Assembly: GCA_011947345.1 (NCBI GenBank)
Contig: JAAVTG010001007.1
Coordinates: forward strand, 1 to 28,553
DNA from: Phytophthora quininea
Taxonomy: Eukaryota > Oomycota > Peronosporomycetes > Peronosporales > Peronosporaceae
Direction of reading: 5' to 3'
Length of the DNA: 28,553 bases
A model generated the notes under the pieces. It was not told where the DNA came from, ran no database searches, and was given only the letters and a program-made list of their open reading frames with translations. Made by a program: the position numbers and the translations under genes. Of the stretch, positions 18,060-28,408 are shown piece by piece; position 1 is the first letter of the stretch, and each line of letters begins with the position of its first letter.

Positions 18060-19020
18060 ACTCTACTCAAGCTGGTCTCTTCTCTCGGCTGATAGTGGCT
18101 TGATGGGATCAAACACGCCTTGAATTTTCCAACCACAATGTTTAAAGACCTTGTTCATCTTGAAGTCTTGAAAGCGTCGAAATATCTCGACCACGAATGG
18201 TAATAAATCTCCTCCGCTGGTTTCGGCATAATGGCATTTTAACGACGACTCGATCGGATAGAAGTAGGGAAGTACGCTGGGAGAAAAACGGGTACAACAC
18301 CAACGCTGCGGAGATAGTTAATTATCTCTGGGTGACGATGGATAGTTGCGCCATCCAATATCCAGACGGAATTTAGCCCTGGGTTCTGACGAACGGGACT
18401 CCGTTCAGAATGTCCGAACTGTAAGCAGCACTTAGTGAACTCCACGCGATCGAAGGTGCCGTCAGTGTCAAAATAATCCAGGATGCCATTCACGCCAGTA
18501 AATGCCAGTATCGAAATCCCTGGTTTGCGCTCGAAGTCTGCTCGAATCGCCACCTTTTTTCTCGAACTGCATATCCTCAGTCCCGTATCATTCCGCGGTT
18601 GTCAAAAGATACCTCGTCCAAAAAACACCAGGTTTCGATGGCACCAGTCAATACGCCGTACTAACTCGGTGAAGCGGAAGATGCCGCGCTCCTTGATATG
18701 CATCGCTCGGCGCTCTAATACTTTCCAAGTCAATCCATGAGCGTGAATAATTCGCCACTCCGAGGTTTATGAGATTGCAATCCAATGCACTCTCAAAACT
18801 CTTCTTGAGCCTCGTCCAAGTAAGCCAGCGGGTGTTCTTGATATAAATTAAGAAGCCATTGATGGTGATCTTCCATGTATATCCTATCTGTGGATCTGCT
18901 GGTGCGTCCAAATGAACCTGTAGTCTCGTAAGTTTTAATCCAATTGCCGATTGTTCAGTCGCTCTTATTAAACACGTGGGCTGGATGACGCCTCGAGTAT
19001 CCGCCTTCAAAATACGCATG
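18060..19020 (-). pseudogene. Decayed DDE (Tc1/IS630-like) transposase
   Basis: Reading the minus strand from about 19020 down, pieces in several frames match the layout of DDE_3-type transposases common in Phytophthora: a helical N-terminal part (DHHQWLLNLYQEHPLAYLDE), a helix-turn-helix end (WRIIHAHGLTWKVLERRAM), the segment before the first Asp, then the core in one frame at 18553-18239 with SVWILDGATIHRHPEIINYL, where WILDGA holds a catalytic Asp, and VFLPAYFPTS before the last acidic position. The C-terminal part continues in another frame (EIFRRFQDFKMNKVF, then IQGVFDPIKPLS). Stops and frame changes show it is dead. I did not find terminal inverted repeats. Confidence 0.75.
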
Positions 19021-19149
19021 TAGGCAGTAGTAGACTGTGTAAGGATGAGCGTGGTATTGCGTTACAGATTCCTCCATGGCCTTCAGCAGCAGCACGCAGC
19101 GCGATCACGTCCGAGTTCTAATGCACAATGTTTGCTTCAATTTGGTTAC

Positions 19150-20240
19150 AAGATTATTGACCAATTAGAGAAGCAGGTAGATTGGCTGAATCGGCCTCTG
19201 TTGGCAAAATGGGACGGAATTTACAATATGAGTGCGCCACGAACCTTGTGTACAGCAAAAGTGATGTCGGGCGTCGTGCATCGCGAGACCCACATCAAGC
19301 TGGCAACCAGCGACTGAAACTTCTATACCGTGACGATGTCGCCTACTGCAGCAATGTACAGCTCACCACCTTCAGCCCCTCGGACTTCATTCCACTCCTA
19401 TCCAAATGGCGTTTACTGTCATAACCACCGTATTCATCATCGAGAGCTCCACGAGCTCCCCGAAGAAAGAATCAATCTCTCTGGGCTGCATTCTCGCCAC
19501 TAGTGGGTCCTCTACATAGACACGCACTACCAGCCGAACACCACTTTGCCACTTAAGTACACACATGTTGGTGAGGGTCTGCACGAAACTGCATCAACTT
19601 GTTCCACACACGTCCGGCATGCTTCAAGCCACACAAATCATTCTTTAGCTCCAACGCCAACTTGTCGTTGCTGCCAACACCCAGCTGTACGACTTCCCAC
19701 ATGCTATTCTCATCCAGAGCTGTCAGCTCTTCCGCCATAACCTATTGCAATTGCTCGCAGTGTTGGCTACGCATAGCCTCTCGATCGTTTTTTCGGGTCT
19801 ATCTTCACCATGCTGTTAACGACGCCTCCCGTCGTCTCCTCCTGCTGAGCGGACTCATCCACTTTACTCACAGCCTTTCGTGCGACCGAGATTGTCACGC
19901 GATGCCCGCACTGACAGATCTCCTTCTTGGAGCGTTTCTTTCGGTTCTTTGTACCACCACCTCGTGACTCGCGCGCTCTCGGTATCGACCGCCTTGGCGG
20001 CACTCGCCCCTTCGTCCGTGGCTTTTCTGCGACGTCGCTGGCCTCCTCTTGGAAATACAACCACTGCACTTGCTTGTTCTCAGCCCTGTCCAGGGCTTGG
20101 ATATTCTTTATATGCTGCGTTGTTATCTCCACGCGGTCCTTCCGGGAGATACACTCTGTAGCTCTTGGTCTTTTCACAAAATTCCCATGATCACGCCTTG
20201 CTGTGCCTGATGTAAGATATCGTTGTTACGATGGCCTCTA
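19150..20240 (-). pseudogene. Ty1/Copia polyprotein remnant (integrase end to RT)
   Basis: Read from about 20240 downward on the minus strand, the pieces are: the integrase C-terminus and linker (YRVYLPE-like, then SRKDRVEITTQHIKNIQALD), a basic linker with KKRSKKE, then the start of RT (MAEELTALDENSMWEVV) joined directly to a later RT block (LKNDLCGLKHAGRVWNKLM), showing an internal deletion of the RT core. After that come the YVEDPLVA block at the position of the family's catalytic YVDD (the first Asp changed to Glu) and SLVASLMWVSRCTTPDITFA near 19310-19230. Several stops and frame changes. An old, dead element. Confidence 0.75.
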
Positions 20241-20244
20241 TACA

Positions 20245-20591
20245 CAGTGCATGGAGAGCTAAATACCACCCTAACTACGGTGTCAACTTCGTCAGGTTCA
20301 TTGGCGAAGCTCTTCCTGAGTTTGAGTTAATGGGTGACCTGTACAAGATGTAGGTCACTTACTAAACTACATTCCCAAAAGGTCAATACAAATACACAGG
20401 CAAAACCATGCATCGGGCCATGATCATGACCGTCCGGTGCATGCACTCTGCCTTCCATTGCTAGCTTGATTGTTGGTGTCGCTCTGATTTACGTATCGAG
20501 GATGGACTCCGGTGGCGAGTATTAAAACATTGATCTGTTCTGCAAGAAGGCCGGTCAAATCTTGCCACCAGCACAGCGACATGTTCAATCG
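20245..20591. other. Gap with no recognisable feature
   Basis: No ORF of useful length or composition and no clear repeat. Probably eroded repeat sequence beside the Copia remnant. Confidence 0.4.
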
Positions 20592-21561
20592 TCACGTCAT
20601 ATCATCAGCTGTCACGACGCTGTGATCGACGACAATTATTAGTTTTCCACCATTTACCACGGCAGCAACATTAAATCGATTTAAGATCAATAGCATCTCT
20701 TTATTGGGTGAGGTTTGGTCAGTGACCGCTGCACTCATTATCCATTTAAAACAAAACTGCACCATCGGCATCTCCATGCTCTCTGTGCCCTCCATATCAT
20801 GCCCGTCCGGTATTACTTGGATAAGTCTCGCGGCCAGCATCTCGCTCGCTGACGCCGATATATTGCCAGAGAGTCTCAAGGCCCTTTTCATTACCAGCAG
20901 CGATTTATGGCAATGCTGCAACTGTAGCGTCCCGCCACCGACTCATCACCTCATGCTTTGCGCACACAGAGTCTACGATGCTGCTGTGCGGCCTGCACGA
21001 CGGCCTCGCCAACGTCGCATATCTGGTCCTGCTGGAATCAGGACGTCGTGACAGTGGATGAGGCCCACACCCATATTTCATCACCCCGCTCTCCTGTAAA
21101 GCCCCGCTTAACACTAGCGATGAAGAGAATTGCGCGCGACTGGGCGGCTCAGGGTTTGCGGCTGGCAAGAATTGGCGCGCGCTGATTTAGCGGTTCGGCC
21201 TGTTTGAAGCAAGCACGCCGCTGCTCTCTGTTGTGCAGTAGTTCTTTCACCACTACGTAGCAACACGTCTTGTATGCAGCGACGTGCTTGCCATGGTACG
21301 TCTCAATATTAAAGAGGTGGTCATTTCGGGCAGAGAATACGAGACCGAGCCGTTAACGTTTAGCTGGAAAGATGACAACGCCGGCAATTTGGTGTGAGAA
21401 ATGGAAATTATTAATTGCAAGTCGTTTGTGGTCGGCGTCACCCCTAAAAGCTCTTGCGCCAAACTGACTACCACCCTGACTTTCACCTTCTCATTGACGC
21501 GACCTACAAACTCACTCAAGTCGTAGTTGTTAAAATCTCCGGATACGTCCTTGAATTCCAT
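20592..21561 (-). pseudogene. Unidentified decayed coding region
   Basis: Three minus-strand open stretches follow one another. At 21561-21253 the protein looks natural (DLSEFVGRVNEKVKVRVVVS, then NDLQLIISISHTKLPALS). A frame change near 21320 leads to HLFNIETYHGKHVAAYKTCC. At 20921-20592 a further stretch reads SGNISASASEMLAARLIQVI and VNGGKLIIVVDHSVVTADD. The plus strand of 21296-21396 is also open and of fair composition, so even the strand is not certain. No family recognised; it could be a dead transposon gene or host gene. Confidence 0.3.
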
Positions 21562-21569
21562 TTGATCGC

Positions 21570-22480
21570 TATACTACCAACAAGAGCCTCAGTATCATTA
21601 GATACTTTCGTTGTTGGGTCGGGTGTTTGTCGCAGCGCCTGGGAAACCGTTGCAAATAAAGACGGCAATGGGGGACGCTGATACTGCGCAGTGAAATTCG
21701 CTCCACGTTCAATTCAGTGGCGTTGGTAGCTCTTTCCGCTTCCACATGTGATATTTTCACGTAGCTAAGGATATATATATGAAAAGGGCCTTTCGAGCTT
21801 GGCTGCCACGACTATCCGACACATTCACGAGCTTCAATATTCCCGAAGTGAAGCTTATTTTATCCTGCAATTGTCAAGAGTGCTGGAAGAGTGAAGTAAA
21901 CGGAAGCAGCTCACAAAAGGCAAAGTATATTTTGAGAAGGTATGGTTAAGCGACAGAGTGTGGCGATGGCAGGCCCCCACTCGCCGAGCGGGTTCGCGAC
22001 GACTAATAACCTCTACGATAACCCCTATAAAACTTACAGCGCTGTTCTCAGGCACGATATTACAATGCGGTGACGGCTGAAGGGGGACATGTTGGTCTAG
22101 ATTCTCAGTGTAATGTTCTCAGAACCGATCGTCATGCTGCAAGTTGGGGCTCTCGACGAGCTCACGAAAACCTCTCGTTGCTACCTGCAATGATAGCTGC
22201 TGACGGACGATCTTATCTCAACCACATGTATGATTGCCAGTTGAAGATCCCGCTCTTCACAAGGTCTCCGTTTCCGGGTTGAGTTGATCTGTTAGCTTTC
22301 TCATTCTTCTTTTTGCACAATACAAGACACGAACTCTGAATTCTGAAGTCCAACGTTATACTCAGACTGTGCAGGGCTGAGAGCGTCAGATACGAGCCCC
22401 TATGGGTGACACAACTTTCGACGATCGGCTGGTCGGTCGGATGAAGGTGTTGGTCAAAACTGGTCTACTCAGAGCATGTC
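21570..22480. other. About 900 bp with no supported gene
   Basis: Only short open frames (up to about 70 codons) of unconvincing composition are present on either strand, for example plus 22070-22282. There is a short AT dinucleotide run (atatatat) near 21770. Nothing else recognised. Confidence 0.4.
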
Positions 22481-22489
22481 GCCTTTAAA

Positions 22490-22890
22490 GTGACCGAATC
22501 GTTTCCTGCTAAGAAATGGAGAAGATGTGCGTCAGATGGTGAACGTGATTGCCATGCTGACAATACGCACGAATATTCGACACTAATGACCGTAGGTCGC
22601 GAGAATACTACCTGTTACAGCTCAGCTGGGTGTGGAAACGGTTCAAATAGTGGCTGGATATGCCATCGACTAGCCGGGATATTCAACAAGCTAAACAAGG
22701 ATTACGGCCTGAAGGACCAGTGTCTTCTCAACTCTTACTTGCGGGTAGAGAACGAGCAGAAAGCGGATTCAACTAACATCCACTAAACCAAGTATTGTGA
22801 AGAAATCATTGAGTGCTTCACCAATTTAGTGACACTCGACGCAAGGAATCGCCTATACTCGAGACAAAGCAGCAGAGCAGAAACCCGTGC
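22490..22890 (+). pseudogene. Ty1/Copia reverse transcriptase fragment, plus strand
   Basis: The segment GIFNKLNKDYGLKDQCLLNS followed by YLRVENEQKADSTNIH and, after a TAA in frame, TKYCEEIIECF matches the Copia RT block that follows the catalytic YVDD (compare the minus-strand copy at 24030-23797, with FPKLDEDYRLKDQ). The part before 22660 does not look like RT, so the fragment is truncated at its start. It points opposite to the other Copia remnants here, so it is a separate insertion or an inversion. Confidence 0.65.
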
Positions 22891-23059
22891 TGATTATTGT
22901 TAATGGAAAGCGTGCGTGGGGGCGATCTTTCACTCAAAGACACCGCTTTGTTAACGATGGGGAAAATCTGAGACTGGAGACTGCCTTTGAAGTGCTTTAC
23001 TTTGTGCGTTCTGCACTCGCTACCATCACTCCGACTGACTCAAATTATGCTACTTGAGC

Positions 23060-25175
23060 GCGCTTTCTGAGACACCCTCCTCCGAAGTCAGAGTCTTCAG
23101 AATATGCTCCTTGGTCATGCTGATCATGTCGCTCAGCATTTTGAAAGATCACTTGCTAGCGGCTTCGTGATCACATCCGACGGGTTGTCGTCGGTCTCCA
23201 CCGTCCACAAAGTCACCATCTTTGTGGTAACTTGTTGGCGGACATAATGCCATCGCAGATCAATACAGCGCGTCCGGCAACTGTACGTCGGGTTTGTGGA
23301 CATCACAAACCCTGCTGATTACCGGTTCCTAGCTGGAACCGGGTCGACACTTGCGAGAACATTTTGATCGGTACATTACCGAACTCTCTTTCCATGTATG
23401 CCTCGCATGCTGCTACGTATTCTGCCCTGGCGGTCGACTGCGCCACGATAGTCTCGCGTCTGGACGCTTTGAAACGGTGCCATCTGCTTTGTATGCACGT
23501 AGCTAGTCACACTCTTGCGGGTGTCGGGGCGTTGCCCCAATCCGAGTCATAGAAGCCATCGATCACCAAGATGTCGGCCGACTTGGCGTTCTTGTCGCTA
23601 GAGCAGACGATCCCGAGACATTTGGCACCGAAGGTAACACAGCACTCTTTTGGCTGCTTTGATTTGCTGATGTTTCGGGCTCTGCACCTATCGGCTAAAC
23701 AATCCAATCACGTAAGCGATACCCGGCCTTGTACACATCGCCAGATACATCAATGCACCGACGATATGGGGAGGTCTTCCCATGCGCTGGCACCTGCTAG
23801 CGGTGGGCCGTATAAGTCGAATTGGTCAATAATCTCTTCACAGTATGAGTCAGGTGTATCTTAACTGAGTTCTCGTTCTGCTCAACCTCCACACCCATAT
23901 ACATGCTTAAATGACGTTGGTCCTTCAAACGGTAGTCCTCGTCTAGCTTAGGAAACATCGCCTCTTTGAACTTCACGTATTTCGTCGCGCGAAGACTGTC
24001 ATCAGCATATAGCAGGACAGTTGCAAACACTCCATCACCGTTATAGTAGTAAAGACATGGCTCAGTGCTGCACTATTGAAAGCCATAGCGAAGAAACCAA
24101 TTGTTCACTTTGGCGTTCCGTTCGCTCCCAGACTGTCTTAGCTTATACACCGTCTTGCTGACAACGTTGATCAATCCATCTATTTCACACAGGTAGTCTT
24201 CCAACGACTCCAGGTATTGCTTGATCGCCTGCAACGCGTTCATGTCAGCAGTTTTTATCTCCTTGGACAATTGGAAATTGCAGCAGAACACATACTGCCA
24301 CGAACAACCGAAATGTGTCTTGGGGATGATTATCAGGCGCGAGCTGCCAAAAGAGAGCAAAGCTATCAAGACCATGCGGGTCTACGACATAAAGACCGAT
24401 CATTTGGGTATGTTACCTGCTTTTGAGCAAGAATCATAGCTCGAAGTGACAAGCAACGGACTGAGATAGACTTCGCGGAAACGTTTAGTCCCGTTCTTGA
24501 GCGCTGCTATCCCCGCATGCATGGCTTCCTTCGACTGCCTCGCATACTTCGACCTCATGGCCTTGCGGTACGCCTTCGGGATCTTGATGAAGTATGCAAG
24601 TCTACCGCCATTTCGCCGACTTGAACGCAGAATTCACTTCATAGTCTGCAAATCTTTTCGATTAATGTCGCTTGTGCCGCTCACGATAGCCAAGACGTCG
24701 TGGAGTTGCCGTTGCTTTCGCTTTTGGGCTTCCGCTCTCTGTTCTGTCGAACTTTAACGTAACGTGGACGTCTGCGAGCGATTAATTGCTCTTAGCATGA
24801 CACAAATTCGTCTAAAACCGCAGCATCAGCTTCGCGTTCATCACCGGGATCAAACAGAACCTCATAGACATCGACAGGTCCACCAAGTTCATCATCGGGG
24901 TCGACGTCCGCCAAATCAGTAATATGTTCAACAGAATTAGCAATATAATCATCATGTGATCCATTTGCGGCGTACTCGACGTCTTCATCCGCATTGTTGT
25001 AGCCAGCGACATCTCGCTCAATATCGTCTGCGTCTGCATTATTACTGTATGTGTCTACCCCAACTTCCATGCTGTCAGCCACCAATTCATCTTCGAGAGC
25101 TGTTATCTTCTGTGGTGTAGGAATCCACTGAACTTTCGCTAAGGTAGCAGCGAGCCTCCGTACACAACAGTACAC
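23060..25175 (-). pseudogene. Ty1/Copia polyprotein remnant (linker, RT, RNase H)
   Basis: On the minus strand, from 25175 downward: an acidic linker of 127 codons (NNADADDIERDVAGYNNADE), the start of RT (MRSKYARQSKEAMHAGIAAL near 24560-24500), a broken RT core (KTADMNALQAIKQYLE, then VYKLRQSGSERNAKVNNWFL), the catalytic block LLYADDSLRA near 24010, FPKLDEDYRLKDQ, then RNase H pieces DGFYDSDWGNAPTPAR (near 23550) and ETIVAQSTARAEYVAACEA (near 23440), and the C-terminal tail VETDDNPSDVITKPLASD (near 23190-23140). This is the normal Copia order. Frame changes and stops throughout; upstream gag and integrase are missing, cut off at about 25180. Confidence 0.8.
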
Positions 25176-25397
25176 CTTCCAGAAGGTCAGGAGAATGTTG
25201 GGCGTGATCTGAAGGAACCAGATCCGACCCTGCCCGAGCCGGTGTGGCCTCCACTCACTGTCTACGCTGTAGGCAAATATAAACCGACGCTACAGGCACG
25301 AGCCTTCGCCTGTATGTCCAAACACTCTCACACACTCAAAACCCCGTGGCACCAACAGACGAAGGTTGCCTAGTCCCGTGGACTCTTTACGGGGGCG

Positions 25398-25412
25398 CGG
25401 AGTATAACTCCG
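25398..25412. repeat. Perfect inverted repeat CGGAGT-ATA-ACTCCG
   Basis: Six-base arms around a three-base loop; a strong small hairpin in the LTR-like segment. Confidence 0.7.
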
Positions 25413-25475
25413 GCTGGAAGTCACGTTGGAATGCGACTAGCACTCCACACACAAGGGCTCTTTCGCCCAACACTC

Positions 25476-25489
25476 CCCTATTAATAGGG
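25476..25489. repeat. 14-bp perfect palindrome CCCTATTAATAGGG
   Basis: Its own reverse complement over 14 bases, with an AT centre. It lies 63 bp after the CGGAGT hairpin and may be a regulatory or structural site in the LTR-like segment. Confidence 0.75.
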
Positions 25490-25928
25490 CCAAACCAAAA
25501 TACACTCTAACTACCACTCTTCACTCTTGGCCTGACCAAACGAACACTCACTTCACGAAGGTCTGTGTTCGCTGGCAGGCATAACCCACGACCACAGGGC
25601 AAGGTGCTTACCTAGGACGCTTGGCCACTTGGGAAGTCGTGGGAAAATTCTGCTTTGTTAGTATCGCCCTCGCGGGCTCTTGCTCTCTCTAGTCCTACTC
25701 TTCCCGATGAATCTATACAAATATCAGGTGAAATGTAAGCATCGTCGTCGGAGCTACCCATCCGAAGATTCACGACCAGGCGATGGTTCGCAATAGCGAC
25801 CACCTCGGGATAGCGACCTTCACTGAACCTTCGCCTCGCGTCGCCATTGGCCCAGCTCGACGCCTTTTATCAGCCAATAGCGGAGGCGACAGTTCGTTGA
25901 CGGATCTTGGAGAAATCTCCACACCACA

Positions 25929-26134
25929 GTGTCCTATTCATGGGCTCTGTCAGAGTTTGGAATAGTGTTGTACCTGCACTACAACCAGAACAGTGGCACC
26001 GAGCCCGCCAGTATCACACCCCGTTACACACTCGATTGGGTCGAGCAAGTCGCCAGCGACACCTTCAGTCTCCTTCAGTTCTCCACGATCGCTGCAAAGG
26101 AGATCAAATTGTTTGGGTTTGGCGAATTATGAGC
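25929..26134 (+). CDS. Small ORF of doubtful status
   Basis: A frame of 67 codons (starting at a GTG; YSWALSEFGIVLYLHYNQNS, later DWVEQVASDTFSLLQFSTIA) has natural-looking composition but no recognised domain and no clear ATG start. Two other frames here are also open, which lowers confidence. It may be a fragment of an old repeat or gene. Confidence 0.2.
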
Positions 26135-26139
26135 TAGTA

Positions 26140-27600
26140 GGAAATATTGCCTTCGAAATGTGCTGCAACTCGCAGTACTACCGATGACATGCAAAAGTAG
26201 TGTTAATTCAGTTTGCAAGATGCTGCCGCAATATTGTAGGGAGAATGGCATATAGCATACATATTTGAAGATATTTGCAGCGACGAATGAAAGGCAATTT
26301 CTTTATTTTGTAGGCGAAAAATATGTATATAACAATGTCATTCTGTGGTGTAGCGATTCGCTACGCCGCCGTTCGATGATTTGGCCGTTGAGGGATCTGG
26401 CGCATGTGGAACACTCGCAATGTTGGGAGAATCCGGACCACATAGCCAAGTCAAAACCATGTTGACGGACCCTCCAGATAGCGGGCAACATATCACTAAG
26501 ATGGACGGATATACCGGGGCAAAAGACGGAACCTAATCGGAGTCTAGGCGAGACCAAGACGAGGACAGCGCCAGCCTATTCGAGGGGACATTTAGTTTAG
26601 CTAGGCGGTCCTAGCTTAGGCGCTTACGAGGTTTCGCAACTCCCATTGTCGGCAACTGCTCGAGTCTTTGCAGAGGGTAGCCGAGATCCAAAACGAATCT
26701 TCGTTCACTGTATACTTGATAAGGACATACTGAAGGACATAGGAGACGATAAGGTCGAAGGGTTAAACTAAACAGAACAGTATTTTCCACCAACTACCCA
26801 AGCCGCGCAAGCTCCTGGACTTCCAGAGGTAAGACGTGTGTGTGTCTGGATCATGCCAGTTCGGCGACGCAGTGAGCCATGTGTGGGCGTTCGTTGGCAA
26901 GGGTAAGAAGTGTGTGTTGCCCGAAAGGGAGTGATTTACGGTGTGTTCTGAGCCGCTACATTATCAAGAACAGCGTATTCGCTTCCACTCAACCCTGTTA
27001 GCCGTGGCTCTGCTGCGGCGGCTCTGGAAGCTCTTCCCCAGGTGTGGTTTTCTCTCTTTAGAGGAACCCCGGAGTGTCGAGTGAGTTTATTGTGTGTGTT
27101 AAGCGTCCTAGCCAAAGCTTGAGGCTAGTGGCGCTGTTTGGTTAGCCGAAACATCGCAGAAGAGTGCGTTTGACTGGATCTGGGTGAGTCGAGTTGGGCG
27201 TCCTTCAGACGAGGCCTCGACTCTCGTCGAACCTTCATAAGAGGGAGAGACTTGTTGTTGTGAGCAGGGGCTACTGTATTAAGCCTACGTTGCTAAGTGG
27301 AGTAATTCCTACACTACAGTTGGCTGAAGTCTTACTGCCGGGCTTATTCACTGAGTTGTAGCAACCCTAACAACTGGACATTGTCATGCATGCAACTTCC
27401 CAAGAGCTTGTAGTTTGATAGCCGTTGGTCATTGCGAGACCACAGCACAATGTCTCCGATTCCGATTTAGCACCCACACCGTCCTTATCGATCATCACAT
27501 CACATGATTCCTTTTCATCCATAAAATTTTCGTGCAGACCGTGAAACGAGTCTCGAAAACAAGATACATGCCTTTAACGGATTCCAGCTAAACTGCGATC
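26140..27600. other. About 1.4 kb without a supported gene
   Basis: Short open frames only. A hairpin (GTAGCG-ATT-CGCTAC) lies at 26350-26364. The part from about 26780 to 27370 is rich in GT/TG runs (gtgtgtgtgt near 26836) and ends near ccctaacaactgg, recalling a retroelement LTR followed by a primer site, but I cannot find a second copy or defined ends. Confidence 0.35.
26347..26367. repeat. Short hairpin around GTAGCG-ATT-CGCTAC
   Basis: Six perfect base pairs (26350-26355 with 26359-26364), extended outward by one wobble and two further pairs. Function unknown. Confidence 0.5.
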
Positions 27601-27815
27601 ATTCCATCTCGGGTGGCCCTTTCCAGATGGTGTCTGTGTGCCACAACACTCTTTCAAGAAGCGCCATCTTGTCTTCGGCGTTGAGTATGAGGTTTATACC
27701 ACACTACTTACGTATGACAGGCTTACTCTCATCTTAGACTACTACAAGAGACTTGCTGTCTGTCCGTTTGTCTGTCGGTCCGTCGCCGAGTTTCGATGGA
27801 CAAGATCCGGCGCTG

Positions 27816-27939
27816 CCATTGGCTGCCGAGCGCCAGCGACGGCGGCGCCCATTCGCCGAAAAGAGTTTCGGCCAATCGCTGCCGAGCGGAGCGAAGGCGG
27901 CCCGAGAAAGTGGACCACACCAATAGTAGGGTGGTCCAC
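27816..27939 (+). promoter_or_regulatory. Candidate promoter with three CCAAT boxes and an inverted repeat
   Basis: CCAAT boxes occur at 27816-27822 (as CCATTGG, reverse), 27872-27876 and 27920-27924. The first two are each followed by a copy of GCTGCCGAGCG (27822-27832 and 27878-27888). The third sits in the loop of a perfect 8-bp inverted repeat, GTGGACCA at 27910-27917 and TGGTCCAC at 27932-27939. This cluster ends about 65 bp before the ATG at 28004, a fitting place for an oomycete promoter with its short 5' leaders. Confidence 0.5.
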
Positions 27940-28003
27940 ACCAAACGTACTTAATGAAGAGGTCGATAGTAGTACTCCCCGCACACAACCAGAGCCAAAA
28001 ACG

Positions 28004-28408
28004 ATGGAGCGTGGGAACGTTACCTGCGCTCGCTGCTCTGCCGAGGTGACGCGTGCGCCGCTCGACCTCGACGGCCTGGGCCACCAGTGCCTCCGCTGCG
28101 TTTGCTGCGAGGAGCTCCTCGAGTGGCATGCCTTCGAGAGGCCACGCGCCAGGAGCGCATCGCGGCGGTGTCGGGCGTGCGACGGCCAGCGCAGCTTCTG
28201 GCACAGCACCGCAGCCGGGCAGCCGCTGCCACGGTTGGACCGGCGACAGGAGACCATGGCCCTGGTGGCGGTCACCATCGGCCCGCCGCCGCTGCCGCCG
28301 CCACTACCACCTCGCGAAGCTCGCCACCGTCATCGACGCCGCCGAGTCCGCCAGCGACAGACCGCGCGTCGCCGTCGCTACCGCCAGGGACAGGACATTG
28401 GCTGTTAA
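28004..28408 (+). CDS. Candidate LIM-like zinc-binding protein, 134 codons
   Basis: From ATG 28004 the protein begins MERGNVTCARCSAEVTRAPL. Its Cys/His pattern is C8-x2-C11-x15-H27-x1-C29-x2-C32-x2-C35-x20-C56-x2-C59, close to the LIM zinc-finger consensus, one residue short in the first loop and at the His-Cys spacing. LIM domains mediate protein-protein contacts. The C-terminal part after a Pro run (PPPLPPPLPP) is Arg-rich and unnatural in this frame, while another frame gives a helix-like LAKLATVIDAAESASDRPRV to TAA 28452-28454, so a frameshift or base-calling error near 28300 is likely. The frame is open upstream to 27638, but the 28004 start fits the domain and the promoter-like sites. 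GC content is much higher than in the repeat graveyard, as expected of a host gene. Confidence 0.45.
   Translation: MERGNVTCARCSAEVTRAPLDLDGLGHQCLRCVCCEELLEWHAFERPRARSASRRCRACDGQRSFWHSTAAGQPLPRLDRRQETMALVAVTIGPPPLPPPLPPREARHRHRRRRVRQRQTARRRRYRQGQDIGC

Larger units (their letters stand above)
25180..25910. repeat. LTR-like non-coding segment with palindromes
   Basis: The Copia reading ends abruptly at about 25180 and the sequence becomes non-coding, rich in C and with many short inverted repeats. A TGTTGGGCG start near 25197 resembles LTR starts of oomycete retroelements, and an AAATATAAA stretch near 25275 could be a TATA-like element. I found no matching second LTR, target duplication or primer binding site, so the boundaries are unknown. 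A 63-codon minus frame (25803-25612) is open but not convincing. Confidence 0.35.

Noticed and set aside
27638..28003. N-terminal extension of the LIM-like ORF upstream of 28004
   Set aside because: The open frame crosses the CCAAT boxes and the inverted repeat and has unnatural composition; the ATG at 28004 is the better start.
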